Shown one piece after another: positions 49,162 to 57,404 of a stretch of DNA of 64,000 nt (the first letter of the stretch is position 1; every line of letters starts with the position of its first letter). Both the position numbers and the translations under genes were made by a program. The DNA comes from Chromobacterium rhizoryzae (lineage in GTDB: Bacteria; Pseudomonadota; Gammaproteobacteria; Burkholderiales; Chromobacteriaceae): positions 3,038,001 through 3,102,000 of the forward strand of contig NZ_CP066126.1 in NCBI RefSeq assembly GCF_020544465.1. Reading direction: 5' to 3'. A model generated the notes under the pieces. It did no database searches and had not been told where the DNA came from. It saw nothing but the letters and a program-made list of their open reading frames with translations.

Positions 49162-51753
49162 TTAGAGCTTGTAGCTGGCTTTCAGGAAGTAGGCGCGCCC
49201 CACCGGGTCCGCCACCACCGGATCAAAGCCGTACTGGAAGGTTTTGGTCTGGTTGCTGAACGGCGGCTCCTGGTCGAACAGATTGCGGATGCCGGCGGTA
49301 ATGGTCAGCTTCTTGTCCCACACATAGCTGCCGGACAGGTTCCAGTTGGAGTACGGGCGCACATTATGGCCTTCATCGTTGGGATTCAGGTCGGTGTAGC
49401 CGGACGAGTAGTTCTGCACCAATACCCCGCTCCACGGCCCCTGGGCCCAGTTGAACGCCAGGCTGTGCTTCCAGCGCAAGGTCGGCTGCAGAATATTCTG
49501 ATACCAACCGCCCAGCGAGCTCAGATAAGGGCCCTTGGGCTCCATTTGCTGCTGGTACTTGGAGGTGTAGGTGCCGTCCAGATTGACGCCGAAATTGCCC
49601 CAAGCCATCTTGGGCAGACGGAAAGCCAGACTGATGTCCACGCCGGCCGCGCTCAAAGTGCCCAGGTTCTGGGTGGTGGTGATCACATGGTTGAGCGAAC
49701 CGTCGGGGTTGCGCACGAACTTGTCCGCGTACTTGCCCGGATCGGCGAAAATCACACCCGGATCCAGCGCGCCGATGGTGTCCTTCACCGTGGTCCACCA
49801 GAAGTCCGCGCTGGCGGTGATTTCCTTGATCGGCTCGATCACGATGCCGAAGGTCAGCGAGCTGGCCTTCTCCGGCGACAAATTGTTGTTGCCGCCCTGC
49901 AAGGCTTCGAACTGGGTGTTGCAATCGTCCACCTTGTTGCCGCCGTTGGCCGGCGTGCCGCCCGGGCAGCGCAAGGGGTCGTTGAACTTGTTGGCGGTAT
50001 AGGTCTTGCTGTTGGGCGTGAACACGTCGTACAGCGTCGGCGCGCGGAAGCCCTTGCTGGCCGAGGAGCGGAACAAGACCTGAGGGATAGGCTGATACTT
50101 GACGGCGATCTTGGGGTTGAAGGAGCTGCCGAAGTCGGTGTAGCGGTCGTAACGCGCCGCCAGCTGGGCGTCGAAGTTCTTGAAGATGGGGATGTCCGCT
50201 TCGACATAGGCCGCGGTCACGCCGCGGCTGCCGCTGGTGGACTTGGAATCGGCGATGCCGGAGCCCAGCGCGAACTGAGCGATGTCCTGGATCTGGCTGT
50301 CCAGCTTCTCACGCCGGGTTTCCACGCCGAAAGCCGTCGCCACCATGCCGGCCGGCAACTGAAACACCTCCTTGCTGACCTTGAAGTCCGCCATCACCGT
50401 CTGATATTTGGCGATCCAGCCATCGCCCTTCAGCTCGGTGCTCTGCCAGGCGCCCGGCGCGGAATCGCCAAAGGGGTTGATGGTGCCGTCCTGGAAGGCG
50501 GCGGCGATCTTGTCGCCGTGCACATAGCCGGACTTGTAATTGATGATGGTCTTGTTCTCGGAGTAGGCCACCCCGCCGCGGTAATCCCAGCCCGCCAGCA
50601 AGCCTTCGGCGTTGAAAGCCAGCCGCTGCGTGGTGGACAGACTCTCGGTCACGCGCGGCCCCAACGGCACCGCGCGCGAGTTGATCACCACGTCGCTGCC
50701 GTCGGTGGGCGTGCCGTCCGGCAAATGGGTCGGATAATACTTGTCGCCCGCCTTCAGGGTGGCGATCTTGGCCAGCGGCGCCGGCGAGATGCGCGTGGTG
50801 CTCAGGTTGCGCGCCCCCATGTACTGCAGCGACAGGGTATGTTCCCCAATCTGCTTGGTGCCCTTGGCGAAGGCGGTCAGTTGCTCCACCTCCGGCGTCA
50901 AGTCCATGTAGAGGGTGGCGTTCTCGCCACAGGAGTTGGCGTCTATCGGCTTGGCGTACGGCGGTTTGCAATTCGGCGCCGTCGGGTTGTAGGCGTTGCC
51001 CTTGTAGGTGAAGTTGGACGGGAAGACCCGGCCGCTCAGATTGTCCGCGGTCAGGTATTTGTTGGCGAAGGAACGGTTCAGCGTGGTGATGGCGTCCAGC
51101 TTCTGATAACTCAGGGAGCCGTAAACGTTGTAGCCGTCCTTGTTCAGATCGCCGATGCCGGCGGTGATGCTGGCGCTGCCGGTATTGCCGCCCTTGTGGT
51201 CGGTGGACACCAGCTCGCCCGCCACCGTCACGCCCTGATAGCTTTTCTTGGTGATGAAGTTGATCACGCCGCCGATGGCGTCGGTGCCGTAGATGGCGGA
51301 GGCGCCGTCGCGCAGCACCTCGATGCGCTCAATCGCCGACAGCGGGATGGCGTTCAAATCCGTGGCGTAGCCGCCAATCGCCTGGCTGGCGACGCGGCGG
51401 CCGTCCAGCAGCACCAGCGTGTACTGCGAGCCCAGGCCGCGCAGGCTGGCGTAGGAGGCGCCGCCCGACACCGTCTGCACCGACGAAGCGCCCACCATGC
51501 TGGACTGGTTGCTGGCCAGCGAATTCACCACCTGCTCCACCGTGGTGAAGCCCTGCTTGCTCATTTCCTCGGTGCGAACCACCGTCACCGGCAGCGCTTT
51601 TTCCTGCTTGATGCTGCGCTTGATATTAGACCCGGTGATTTCCACCCGGTCCAGGGTGCCGCTGCTCGATTCCGCCGCCCAAACGCTGCCGGCTTGGCCG
51701 CCCAGGCCTGCCAGGGCCAGGGCCAGCACCAACTTCTTCTTGCTAGTTCTCAT
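49162..51753 (-). CDS. TonB-dependent outer-membrane receptor, copy 2
   Basis: A second receptor of 863 residues. The ATG at 51753 follows TGGAGAAATC, a good ribosome binding site, and starts the signal peptide KKLVLALALAGLGGQAGSVW; a longer open frame upstream has no signal. Plug motifs are RGLGSQYTLVLLDGRRV and DGASAIYGTDAIGGVINFIT, and the mature N-terminus LDRVEITGSNIKRSIKQEKA is almost identical to copy 1, as is the end (FLKASYKL). Extracellular loops differ widely, so the two probably bind different ligands or variants of one ligand class. A gene for a secreted glycosidase-like protein lies just upstream, with a 404-bp gap that holds strong stem-loops. Confidence 0.92.
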   Translation of the reverse strand: MRTSKKKLVLALALAGLGGQAGSVWAAESSSGTLDRVEITGSNIKRSIKQEKALPVTVVRTEEMSKQGFTTVEQVVNSLASNQSSMVGASSVQTVSGGASYASLRGLGSQYTLVLLDGRRVASQAIGGYATDLNAIPLSAIERIEVLRDGASAIYGTDAIGGVINFITKKSYQGVTVAGELVSTDHKGGNTGSASITAGIGDLNKDGYNVYGSLSYQKLDAITTLNRSFANKYLTADNLSGRVFPSNFTYKGNAYNPTAPNCKPPYAKPIDANSCGENATLYMDLTPEVEQLTAFAKGTKQIGEHTLSLQYMGARNLSTTRISPAPLAKIATLKAGDKYYPTHLPDGTPTDGSDVVINSRAVPLGPRVTESLSTTQRLAFNAEGLLAGWDYRGGVAYSENKTIINYKSGYVHGDKIAAAFQDGTINPFGDSAPGAWQSTELKGDGWIAKYQTVMADFKVSKEVFQLPAGMVATAFGVETRREKLDSQIQDIAQFALGSGIADSKSTSGSRGVTAAYVEADIPIFKNFDAQLAARYDRYTDFGSSFNPKIAVKYQPIPQVLFRSSASKGFRAPTLYDVFTPNSKTYTANKFNDPLRCPGGTPANGGNKVDDCNTQFEALQGGNNNLSPEKASSLTFGIVIEPIKEITASADFWWTTVKDTIGALDPGVIFADPGKYADKFVRNPDGSLNHVITTTQNLGTLSAAGVDISLAFRLPKMAWGNFGVNLDGTYTSKYQQQMEPKGPYLSSLGGWYQNILQPTLRWKHSLAFNWAQGPWSGVLVQNYSSGYTDLNPNDEGHNVRPYSNWNLSGSYVWDKKLTITAGIRNLFDQEPPFSNQTKTFQYGFDPVVADPVGRAYFLKASYKL

Positions 51754-51947
51754 GATTTCTCCAGTCATGTGTCTAACCTGCTTAGCGCGCTTCTCTAGAC
51801 ACGCTTTCGGCAGATCATCCAGCCGCAGACTATTTGTCATATGGCCTGACACGATGCTTGGAGCATTTATTACAGACGGTCAATCGACATCATGAATCGT
51901 CACATACCGTCTTTCCGCCCACGGCGGCGTCCTGGATGAAAACCGTC

Positions 51948-52035
51948 GCGCCGCCATCGGCCGGAAAGGCCGCCGGCAAAGGCTTACGCCCGATGGCGGC
52001 GCGCAGGCCGCCGCTGTGGCGTTTACAGCGGCGCG
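51948..52035 (-). promoter_or_regulatory. Pair of stem-loops upstream of receptor copy 2
   Basis: GCGCCGCCATCGG (51948-51960) and CCGATGGCGGCGC (51990-52002) form a perfect 13-bp stem with an internal hairpin. A second one, CCGCTGT/ACAGCGG, lies at about 52010-52033. On the minus strand the first is followed by GACGGTTTTC, so it could act as a terminator or attenuator in the leader. The rest of 51754-52157 shows no gene. No known riboswitch motif was recognised. Confidence 0.5.
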
Positions 52036-52157
52036 TTGTCATTTTGCCAATGCGCTGTGTGGCACGATATTTTTATGACATGTGTAAAAATCAGATAGAC
52101 GATTAAATCAATGCGTTTAACTCATGCCTGCGGAACACCGGGCCAAACAGCGGTCCA

Positions 52158-54422
52158 TCAGGCCGGAGCCGGCTCGCAATCCTTTAAGGAAACCGTGCGC
52201 TCCGGCTGCCCGGACAGTTGCACCCGCATCGCCCGGCCGGCCAGTTCGCGTCCTTCCAGCTGCCGCGGCTCGGCGCTGAAATTCACCGTCAAGCGGCTGC
52301 CGTCCGCAAAGCGGGTCTGTTGCGACAAGCGGTCCGGCGTCAGCCAGGCAAAACCAGTCATGGCCTGGGTCGCCAGTTGCCGGTGCAGCGGCCGGAACAC
52401 CTGATCGGCGCAGCGCATCAGCGGCAGCCGCTTTTCCAGGCTCTCCACGCTCAGGTGCCAGAGCGGCGGCGTGTTGTACAGCCATTGCGTCAGCAGATTG
52501 TCGGCATAGGCGTTGCTGAACTTCAGGTTGTCGTACAGCCAGTGATTGCTGGTGACGATGGAGTCGTGGAACGCCGCCTGGTAAAGCGGCAAGCGGTAGC
52601 CCGGCTGGTAGTAAATATTCAGATACGGCTGTTTCAGGGGCACGGCGCGAAAAAACACCTCAGGCTGATTCGCCGGAAACCAGCGGCCCAGGAAGTACGG
52701 CGATTTGGGATTTTTCTGCAGATCGGGATCGCCCCAGCCCAGCACCGGCACCTGCATGCCGTGCGCGAAGGCGATGCCGCGCGAGGTGGCGGCGTTGCCG
52801 TTTTCCGAACCCACCGGCACGCCGAAGCGGTCCCGCACCCAGGCCATGCTGCGTTCATTGCCGGCCGCCACGCCGGCCTGGCTGGTCCGCCGGCCGGGGC
52901 TGTGATCGTCGAACACCATGCCGGTGGCGTAGGCGTCCAGAAACCAGCTGTTGAAACCCAGCGCCTGATGCAGCGCCTGGCTGCGCTGACGCAAGACCGG
53001 CCGCACGCAATCCGGGTTGGTGTAATAGCCGGACTGCTGGAAGCCGCTCTTGCGCCGGCCGCTGGCCAAGGTAATGCCGCAGTTCCGGTACGCGGCGGCG
53101 CCCTGCTGCGCCGTCAGCCAATCCTCGCGCTGCCCGGGCGGCAAGGCGGTTTCATAGGAATCGTAGGCCGCCATCAGATAGCCGGCGCGCACGCCCGCCT
53201 TCATCGCTTGCGGCTGCCACAAGCCGCCCTCCCAATTGTCCATGCCCAGCCACAGGCGCTCCAGGCCGGCCGCGCGCAAGGCCCGCAGCGTGCGGAGCGA
53301 CAAGCCGCCGCCCCAATCGTCAGGCTCGCCCAAGGCCGCGCCGAACACTTCCCTCACCTCGCGCCGCAGGCGGCGGTAAGGCTCGGCCAGCTTGTTCCAC
53401 GCCGGCGCGGCGCTCAGCCAGCCGGCGCGCGCCTCCGCCGTGGCCGCCTGATTGAAGGCCGCCAACAGCGCCCGGCGCTGGTAGGCGTCGGGCCGGGCCG
53501 AGGCCGTCCGCAGCGCCGCGGCGGCTTCGGCGTCGAAGCGCCCTCTCAGCCGCCGCGCCAGCGCGCTGTCGCCGCGCAGCAAGCTCAGCCAGCGTCCCCA
53601 GTCGCGCACATCCTCCGCGCCCAGCAAATCGTTGCCCCATAGATAGACATGGCTGGCGCCCACCAGCTTGGCGGTTTCCGGCTGCGCGCGCATCTTGTCG
53701 GCCAGGCTTTCGAAACGCCCCGCCCCGATCAGCCATTGCCGATAACGCTTGGCCCCGGCCAAGAGGTCCCCGTCCGCCAGATGCAAGAGCAAGATCATCG
53801 GCTCCCGCCGGTTCAAGGCGTTGAAATCATGGCTGAGCGCCAGCCCCAGGCCGGCGCCGTCCCGGCTTACCTTCAAACGGTTGTTGAAGGGATTGAGCAG
53901 CAGCCAATGCAGGCTGCTCGCGCCGTAGTCCATGCCCCACAAGGGCAAGCTGAGGTTTTCCGAGGTGTTTAGCCCGTCGCCGGCGAAGCGCGGCAGGAAA
54001 TCCAGCCACAGCGGGTCGCCGGCCGGCGCATAACTGCCCTCGGCCAAGGGCAGCAGCAAGCCGCGCCCCATCGCCGCCGCCGGCTGCCGCAGCAGCGGCA
54101 CGGTCTCCGCTGCGCCGGCTCCGGCTTGAACCGTCAGCGTCAGGTCCGGCCCGTCCAGGCGCGCGCTCAAGCGATAACGGCCGCGCTCCCAGGACCAGGC
54201 GGCGCCGGCCGCGTCCGCGTTCAGATCCGCCACCGCGCGCGCCGGGCCGCCGCTCGACACCGCCAGCGGCGGCTGTCCGGCCGGCGTCGCGGTCACCGCC
54301 AGGGTGGCCGGGTCCAGCGCCACCCTCCATTGCGCGTTCTCCAGCCGGATCTGCGCCCAGGCGCTCAGGGACAGACACATCGCCGCCAGCGCAAAAACAA
54401 GGGAATGAGGGGATATCGGCAT
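52158..54422 (-). CDS. Putative secreted glycoside hydrolase (GH101/DUF5696-like)
   Basis: A 754-residue exported protein. The ATG at 54422 begins a signal peptide (LVFALAAMCLSLSAWAQ); a TTG nine codons upstream is less likely. The central part resembles TIM-barrel glycosidases of the GH101-like/DUF5696 group: LWGMDYGASSLHWLLLNPFN, YDSYETALPPGQ, FNSWFLDAYATG (Asp496), VGSENGNAA (Glu540) and YRLPLYQAAFHDSIV. Asp and Glu in these blocks are candidates for catalysis. A beta-rich C-terminal domain follows. No membrane anchor or lipobox is seen. It precedes the receptor gene on the same strand, so it may release a sugar ligand for uptake. Family placement is tentative. Confidence 0.5.
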   Translation of the reverse strand: MPISPHSLVFALAAMCLSLSAWAQIRLENAQWRVALDPATLAVTATPAGQPPLAVSSGGPARAVADLNADAAGAAWSWERGRYRLSARLDGPDLTLTVQAGAGAAETVPLLRQPAAAMGRGLLLPLAEGSYAPAGDPLWLDFLPRFAGDGLNTSENLSLPLWGMDYGASSLHWLLLNPFNNRLKVSRDGAGLGLALSHDFNALNRREPMILLLHLADGDLLAGAKRYRQWLIGAGRFESLADKMRAQPETAKLVGASHVYLWGNDLLGAEDVRDWGRWLSLLRGDSALARRLRGRFDAEAAAALRTASARPDAYQRRALLAAFNQAATAEARAGWLSAAPAWNKLAEPYRRLRREVREVFGAALGEPDDWGGGLSLRTLRALRAAGLERLWLGMDNWEGGLWQPQAMKAGVRAGYLMAAYDSYETALPPGQREDWLTAQQGAAAYRNCGITLASGRRKSGFQQSGYYTNPDCVRPVLRQRSQALHQALGFNSWFLDAYATGMVFDDHSPGRRTSQAGVAAGNERSMAWVRDRFGVPVGSENGNAATSRGIAFAHGMQVPVLGWGDPDLQKNPKSPYFLGRWFPANQPEVFFRAVPLKQPYLNIYYQPGYRLPLYQAAFHDSIVTSNHWLYDNLKFSNAYADNLLTQWLYNTPPLWHLSVESLEKRLPLMRCADQVFRPLHRQLATQAMTGFAWLTPDRLSQQTRFADGSRLTVNFSAEPRQLEGRELAGRAMRVQLSGQPERTVSLKDCEPAPA

Positions 54423-54505
54423 TGCGGGCACTCTCCGTATGGGAATCAAGACGGAGAGATTAAAAAGGCAAAGGCCGCCCCGATTGTCAGGCCAATGTCA
54501 GGATT

Positions 54506-55282
54506 TCAGCGCGGCCCCACCTGACGGTGCGCCAGCCTCAACACCAATTGACCGCGCGCCTCGGCGCGCACCAGGGCCACGCTCTGCCATAGCTCGCCCC
54601 GGCCGGGCGGCCAGCGCAGCGCCTCGCCCAGCTCGCGCCGCCGCCACCAGACAAAGCCGTAGTCGCTGCGACGCAACAGCGATTGCTCCAGCCAGGGCTG
54701 GGCGCAGGCCGCGCGCGGCGGCGGCAAGCGCGACACCGCCAGCGGGCTGCGCGACAGCCAATCCAGATTGGCCACCTCAGGCAAGGCCAGCTCGGCCTGC
54801 CATTGCCGGCCGGCGGCGCTGAGCTGCAAGCGGTAAGCGCCCGCCGCCAGCGGCCGGCTCAGGTCCGCGCTTTCCAGGCGGAAGCCTTGGCCGTCTTCCC
54901 GCTCCAGCAAGCCGCCGCGCAGCAAATCATGCCCCTGAGCGTCCAATAGCCGGGCGTCCTCCAGCGCGCCGCGGCCGCTCAGCACCACCCGGTAGGCGCG
55001 CGCCAGCGGCATGTCGCGCTGCGCCAGCTCCAGCGTCAGCTGCGGCAGCCAAGCCGGCAGCGTCAGCGGCGCGTCCTTGCCGCAGTGCTCGGCGCTCAGC
55101 GCCGCCAAGGCCTGCGCCCAGGCTTGCCGCTGCGCCTGGCTGCGCAAGGCCGGCCAGCTCTCGGACAGCGCCTGCCAGGCGGCCGCGTCGTCCGCGCCCA
55201 GCAAGGCGCGGTTCAAGGTCGCCAGCGGATCCGCGACGGCCGGCGCGGCCAGCGCCAGCCACAAACACCATGCGCGCAGCAT
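54506..55282 (-). CDS. DUF2861-like protein of a VxrABC-type operon
   Basis: A 258-residue exported protein with a signal peptide (LRAWCLWLALAAPAVA) and no lipobox. The start at 55282 overlaps the response regulator stop as TGATG; longer open frames upstream belong to shadow reading. The body is rich in Leu, Ala and Arg, with a helical N-terminal half and a beta-rich part (LTLELAQRDMPLARAYRVVL). It resembles DUF2861 (VxrC), the gene after the VxrB regulator in Vibrio, and the gene order histidine kinase, regulator, this gene supports that. Its function is unknown; a periplasmic partner of the sensor is plausible. Confidence in the family is moderate because the match is by pattern and context. 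Confidence 0.6.
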   Translation of the reverse strand: MLRAWCLWLALAAPAVADPLATLNRALLGADDAAAWQALSESWPALRSQAQRQAWAQALAALSAEHCGKDAPLTLPAWLPQLTLELAQRDMPLARAYRVVLSGRGALEDARLLDAQGHDLLRGGLLEREDGQGFRLESADLSRPLAAGAYRLQLSAAGRQWQAELALPEVANLDWLSRSPLAVSRLPPPRAACAQPWLEQSLLRRSDYGFVWWRRRELGEALRWPPGRGELWQSVALVRAEARGQLVLRLAHRQVGPR

Positions 55283-55926
55283 CAGTTCTTCTCCAAACGG
55301 TAGCCGACGCCGCGCACGGTTTCGATGGCGATGCCGGGCAGCTTCTGCCGCAATTGCAGGATGTGAGTGTCCACGGTGCGCGTGGACGGAAAGCTGTCGT
55401 AGCCCCAGACCTGATTCAGCAATTCGTCGCGGCTCATCACTCGTCCGGCCATGCGCGCCAACAACGCCAGCAGTTCGAACTCGGTGCGCGTCAACGCCAC
55501 CTCCCGTCCTTGCCAGTTCGCCGATTGCCTGGCCGGCTGCAGGCTCAAGGCCCCCAGGCTCAGACTGCCGTCGCCCAAAGGCCGCAACTGGGCGCGAATC
55601 CGCGCCAGCAACTCGGCATGGGCGAAAGGCTTGCTCAGATAGTCGCGCGCGCCCGCCTCCAGCCCGGCCACCCGGTCGCCCACCTCCACCCGCGCCGTCA
55701 GCACAATCACCGGCAAGGCTTTCTGCGCCAGCCAGCCGGGCAAATGCCGCAGGCTGTCGCCGTCCGGCAGGCTGCGGTCCAGGATGACCAGATCGGCGCG
55801 CAGCCACTGCGCGGCCGCGTCCTCCGCCCGCCGCAGCCACAGGCAGCGATAACCCGCGTCCTCCAGAAAGCGGCTCAGGCCGTCGCCCAGCGTTGCGTCG
55901 TCTTCAATCAAGAGCAAGGTGTTCAT
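55282..55926 (-). CDS. OmpR/PhoB-family response regulator (VxrB-like)
   Basis: A 214-residue regulator with a receiver domain (residues 1-115) and a winged-helix DNA-binding domain. The acidic pocket is Asp9-Asp10, the phosphorylation site Asp50 (DLVILDRSLPDGD), the switch Thr77 (VLTAR) and the conserved Lys99 (YLSKPF). The C-terminal domain carries LTRTEFELLALLARMAGRV and DTHILQLRQKL, with VRGVGYRLEKN at the end. It overlaps the kinase gene by four bases (ATGA) and the DUF2861-like gene by one, so all three form a coupled operon. Confidence 0.92.
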   Translation of the reverse strand: MNTLLLIEDDATLGDGLSRFLEDAGYRCLWLRRAEDAAAQWLRADLVILDRSLPDGDSLRHLPGWLAQKALPVIVLTARVEVGDRVAGLEAGARDYLSKPFAHAELLARIRAQLRPLGDGSLSLGALSLQPARQSANWQGREVALTRTEFELLALLARMAGRVMSRDELLNQVWGYDSFPSTRTVDTHILQLRQKLPGIAIETVRGVGYRLEKN

Positions 55927-57314
55927 CGCGGGGAATCCTGTCGCGGCACCCGCTTGACGGGCAGTTGCAAGCTAAAGCGCGTGGGCGGCCCGGACAGGCT
56001 CAACCGGCCGCCCAGCCGCTTCAGCACCCGCCGGACGATGGCCAGACCCAGCCCCATGCCCTCGCCGCCGCCGTCGCGCCGCGCCAGTCGGCGCAGCCGG
56101 TAATCCCTCAGGCGGCCGCCGTCGCACACCGTCAGCGTCAAATTGCGGCCGTCCCAATCCGCCTGCACGCGCCAGGGCGGCCGGCCATGCCGGCGCGCGT
56201 TGGCCAGCAAATTGTCCAGGCACAAGCCCAGCCAATAGGCCGGCAACAGCACGGTCGCGTCCTCGTTCAGACAAAACGCGGCCTGATGCCGCTCCGCGAT
56301 CGCGTCCAGCCATTCCGCCAGCCGCACCGCTTGCCGCCCTTCGTCCAGACGTTCGGCGGACAAGTAATGGCGGCTGGCTTCGGCCAACTGACGCAGGCGG
56401 CTGACGCCGCCGGCCAAATGTCCGAACTGATCTTGAGCGGAATCCGGCAGGCGGTCGAAATCCCGGCGCAGCCCCTCCACCACGCCGGCCAGACCGGCGA
56501 TGGGGGTGCGCAATTCATGAGTGAGCATCTGCAAGGCGAAACGCCGCTCCCGTTCCAGGCGCCGCCGCTGCCAGGCCAGCCAGCCGCCGGCGGCCAGCGC
56601 CAGCCCGGCGAGGCCCGCCAGCAAAGCCCGCCAGGGCCAGGCCGGCGCCGGCGTCGGGTTCAAGCACAGTCCGTCCTGGCGCTCCGCGCAGGCGCCCGCG
56701 CCGGCCGCGGACACCCTGACCCCGGCCGCTTCCGCCCGTTCCCGCCAGGCGGCGGCCGGGTACAGCCGCCATTGGCCGTCCCGCAGCCGCCACAGCGCGC
56801 CGTCCTGCCACAGCCAACGCGCGCCGGCCAGCAAGGCGTCCAGATTGTCGTCCGACAGCCCGCCCAACAGCCCCAGATCGTCGTCGCGTTCGCGCACATG
56901 CAGCCAGTCCGCCACCGCCGCCCGCGGCCGGCCCTGCCGCCAGTGCGCGGCGCTGCTGCCGCCCAAGGGATGAACCGGATGCAGGCGCAGCCAGTCGTCC
57001 GGCAGACGTCCGTCCGCGCAGCGCCGACGTTCGAAATCCCGCCACAGCGCCGGCAGAGCAGACAGGTCCCCCTCGCAGCGGCGCTCGTGCGCCTCCAGCT
57101 GCCGCAAGGCGCGCAGGCTGTAGCGGGACCAGGCCGGCTGCAACGACGCCGGCGCGATCAGCCCCTCGTCCAGCGACTGAATCCGCGTCAGCGCCAAAGA
57201 CCGCGCCGGCCGCGACTCGGCCAAGGCGGCGTCCAGCCGCGACGACAGCTCGCCGGCCCAGGCCGCGTGGCAGATCAATAGGCAACAACACAGACGTAGC
57301 TTCATGCGCCGCAT
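55923..57314 (-). CDS. Sensor histidine kinase with DUF3404-like periplasmic domain (VxrA-like)
   Basis: A 463-residue inner-membrane kinase. Signal or first membrane segment (KLRLCCCLLICHAAWAG) is followed by a periplasmic domain of about 200 residues with LSDDNLDALLAGARWLWQDG and CAERQDGLCLN. A membrane helix (about 228-246, ALLAGLAGLALAAGGWLAW) precedes a phosphoacceptor helix with MLTHELRTPIAG (His in HELRTP) and an HATPase domain: DNLLANARRHG (N box), VCDGGRL (G1-like) and GEGMGLGLAIVRRV (G2). The periplasmic domain resembles the DUF3404 sensor of Vibrio VxrA. ATG 57314 or ATG 57305 may be the start. The divergent LplT-like gene lies 90 bp away. Confidence 0.88.
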   Translation of the reverse strand: MRRMKLRLCCCLLICHAAWAGELSSRLDAALAESRPARSLALTRIQSLDEGLIAPASLQPAWSRYSLRALRQLEAHERRCEGDLSALPALWRDFERRRCADGRLPDDWLRLHPVHPLGGSSAAHWRQGRPRAAVADWLHVRERDDDLGLLGGLSDDNLDALLAGARWLWQDGALWRLRDGQWRLYPAAAWRERAEAAGVRVSAAGAGACAERQDGLCLNPTPAPAWPWRALLAGLAGLALAAGGWLAWQRRRLERERRFALQMLTHELRTPIAGLAGVVEGLRRDFDRLPDSAQDQFGHLAGGVSRLRQLAEASRHYLSAERLDEGRQAVRLAEWLDAIAERHQAAFCLNEDATVLLPAYWLGLCLDNLLANARRHGRPPWRVQADWDGRNLTLTVCDGGRLRDYRLRRLARRDGGGEGMGLGLAIVRRVLKRLGGRLSLSGPPTRFSLQLPVKRVPRQDSPR

Positions 57315-57404
57315 TATACGGAAAACCCGCCGCCGCTCGGCTGACAGGCCGGCGCGAATCCGCTAGCATGCGTTTCCGGCTCATGACACAAGATCGGCAT
57401 CCCC

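Noticed and set aside
46155..51798. Long plus-strand frames opposite the two TonB-dependent receptors
   Set aside because: Both receptors are fully supported on the minus strand; the opposite frames are low-complexity His/Arg/Gly-rich shadows.
51754..52157. Cobalamin riboswitch in the leader of receptor copy 2
   Set aside because: The leader has strong stem-loops but no recognisable B12 box or other known riboswitch core.
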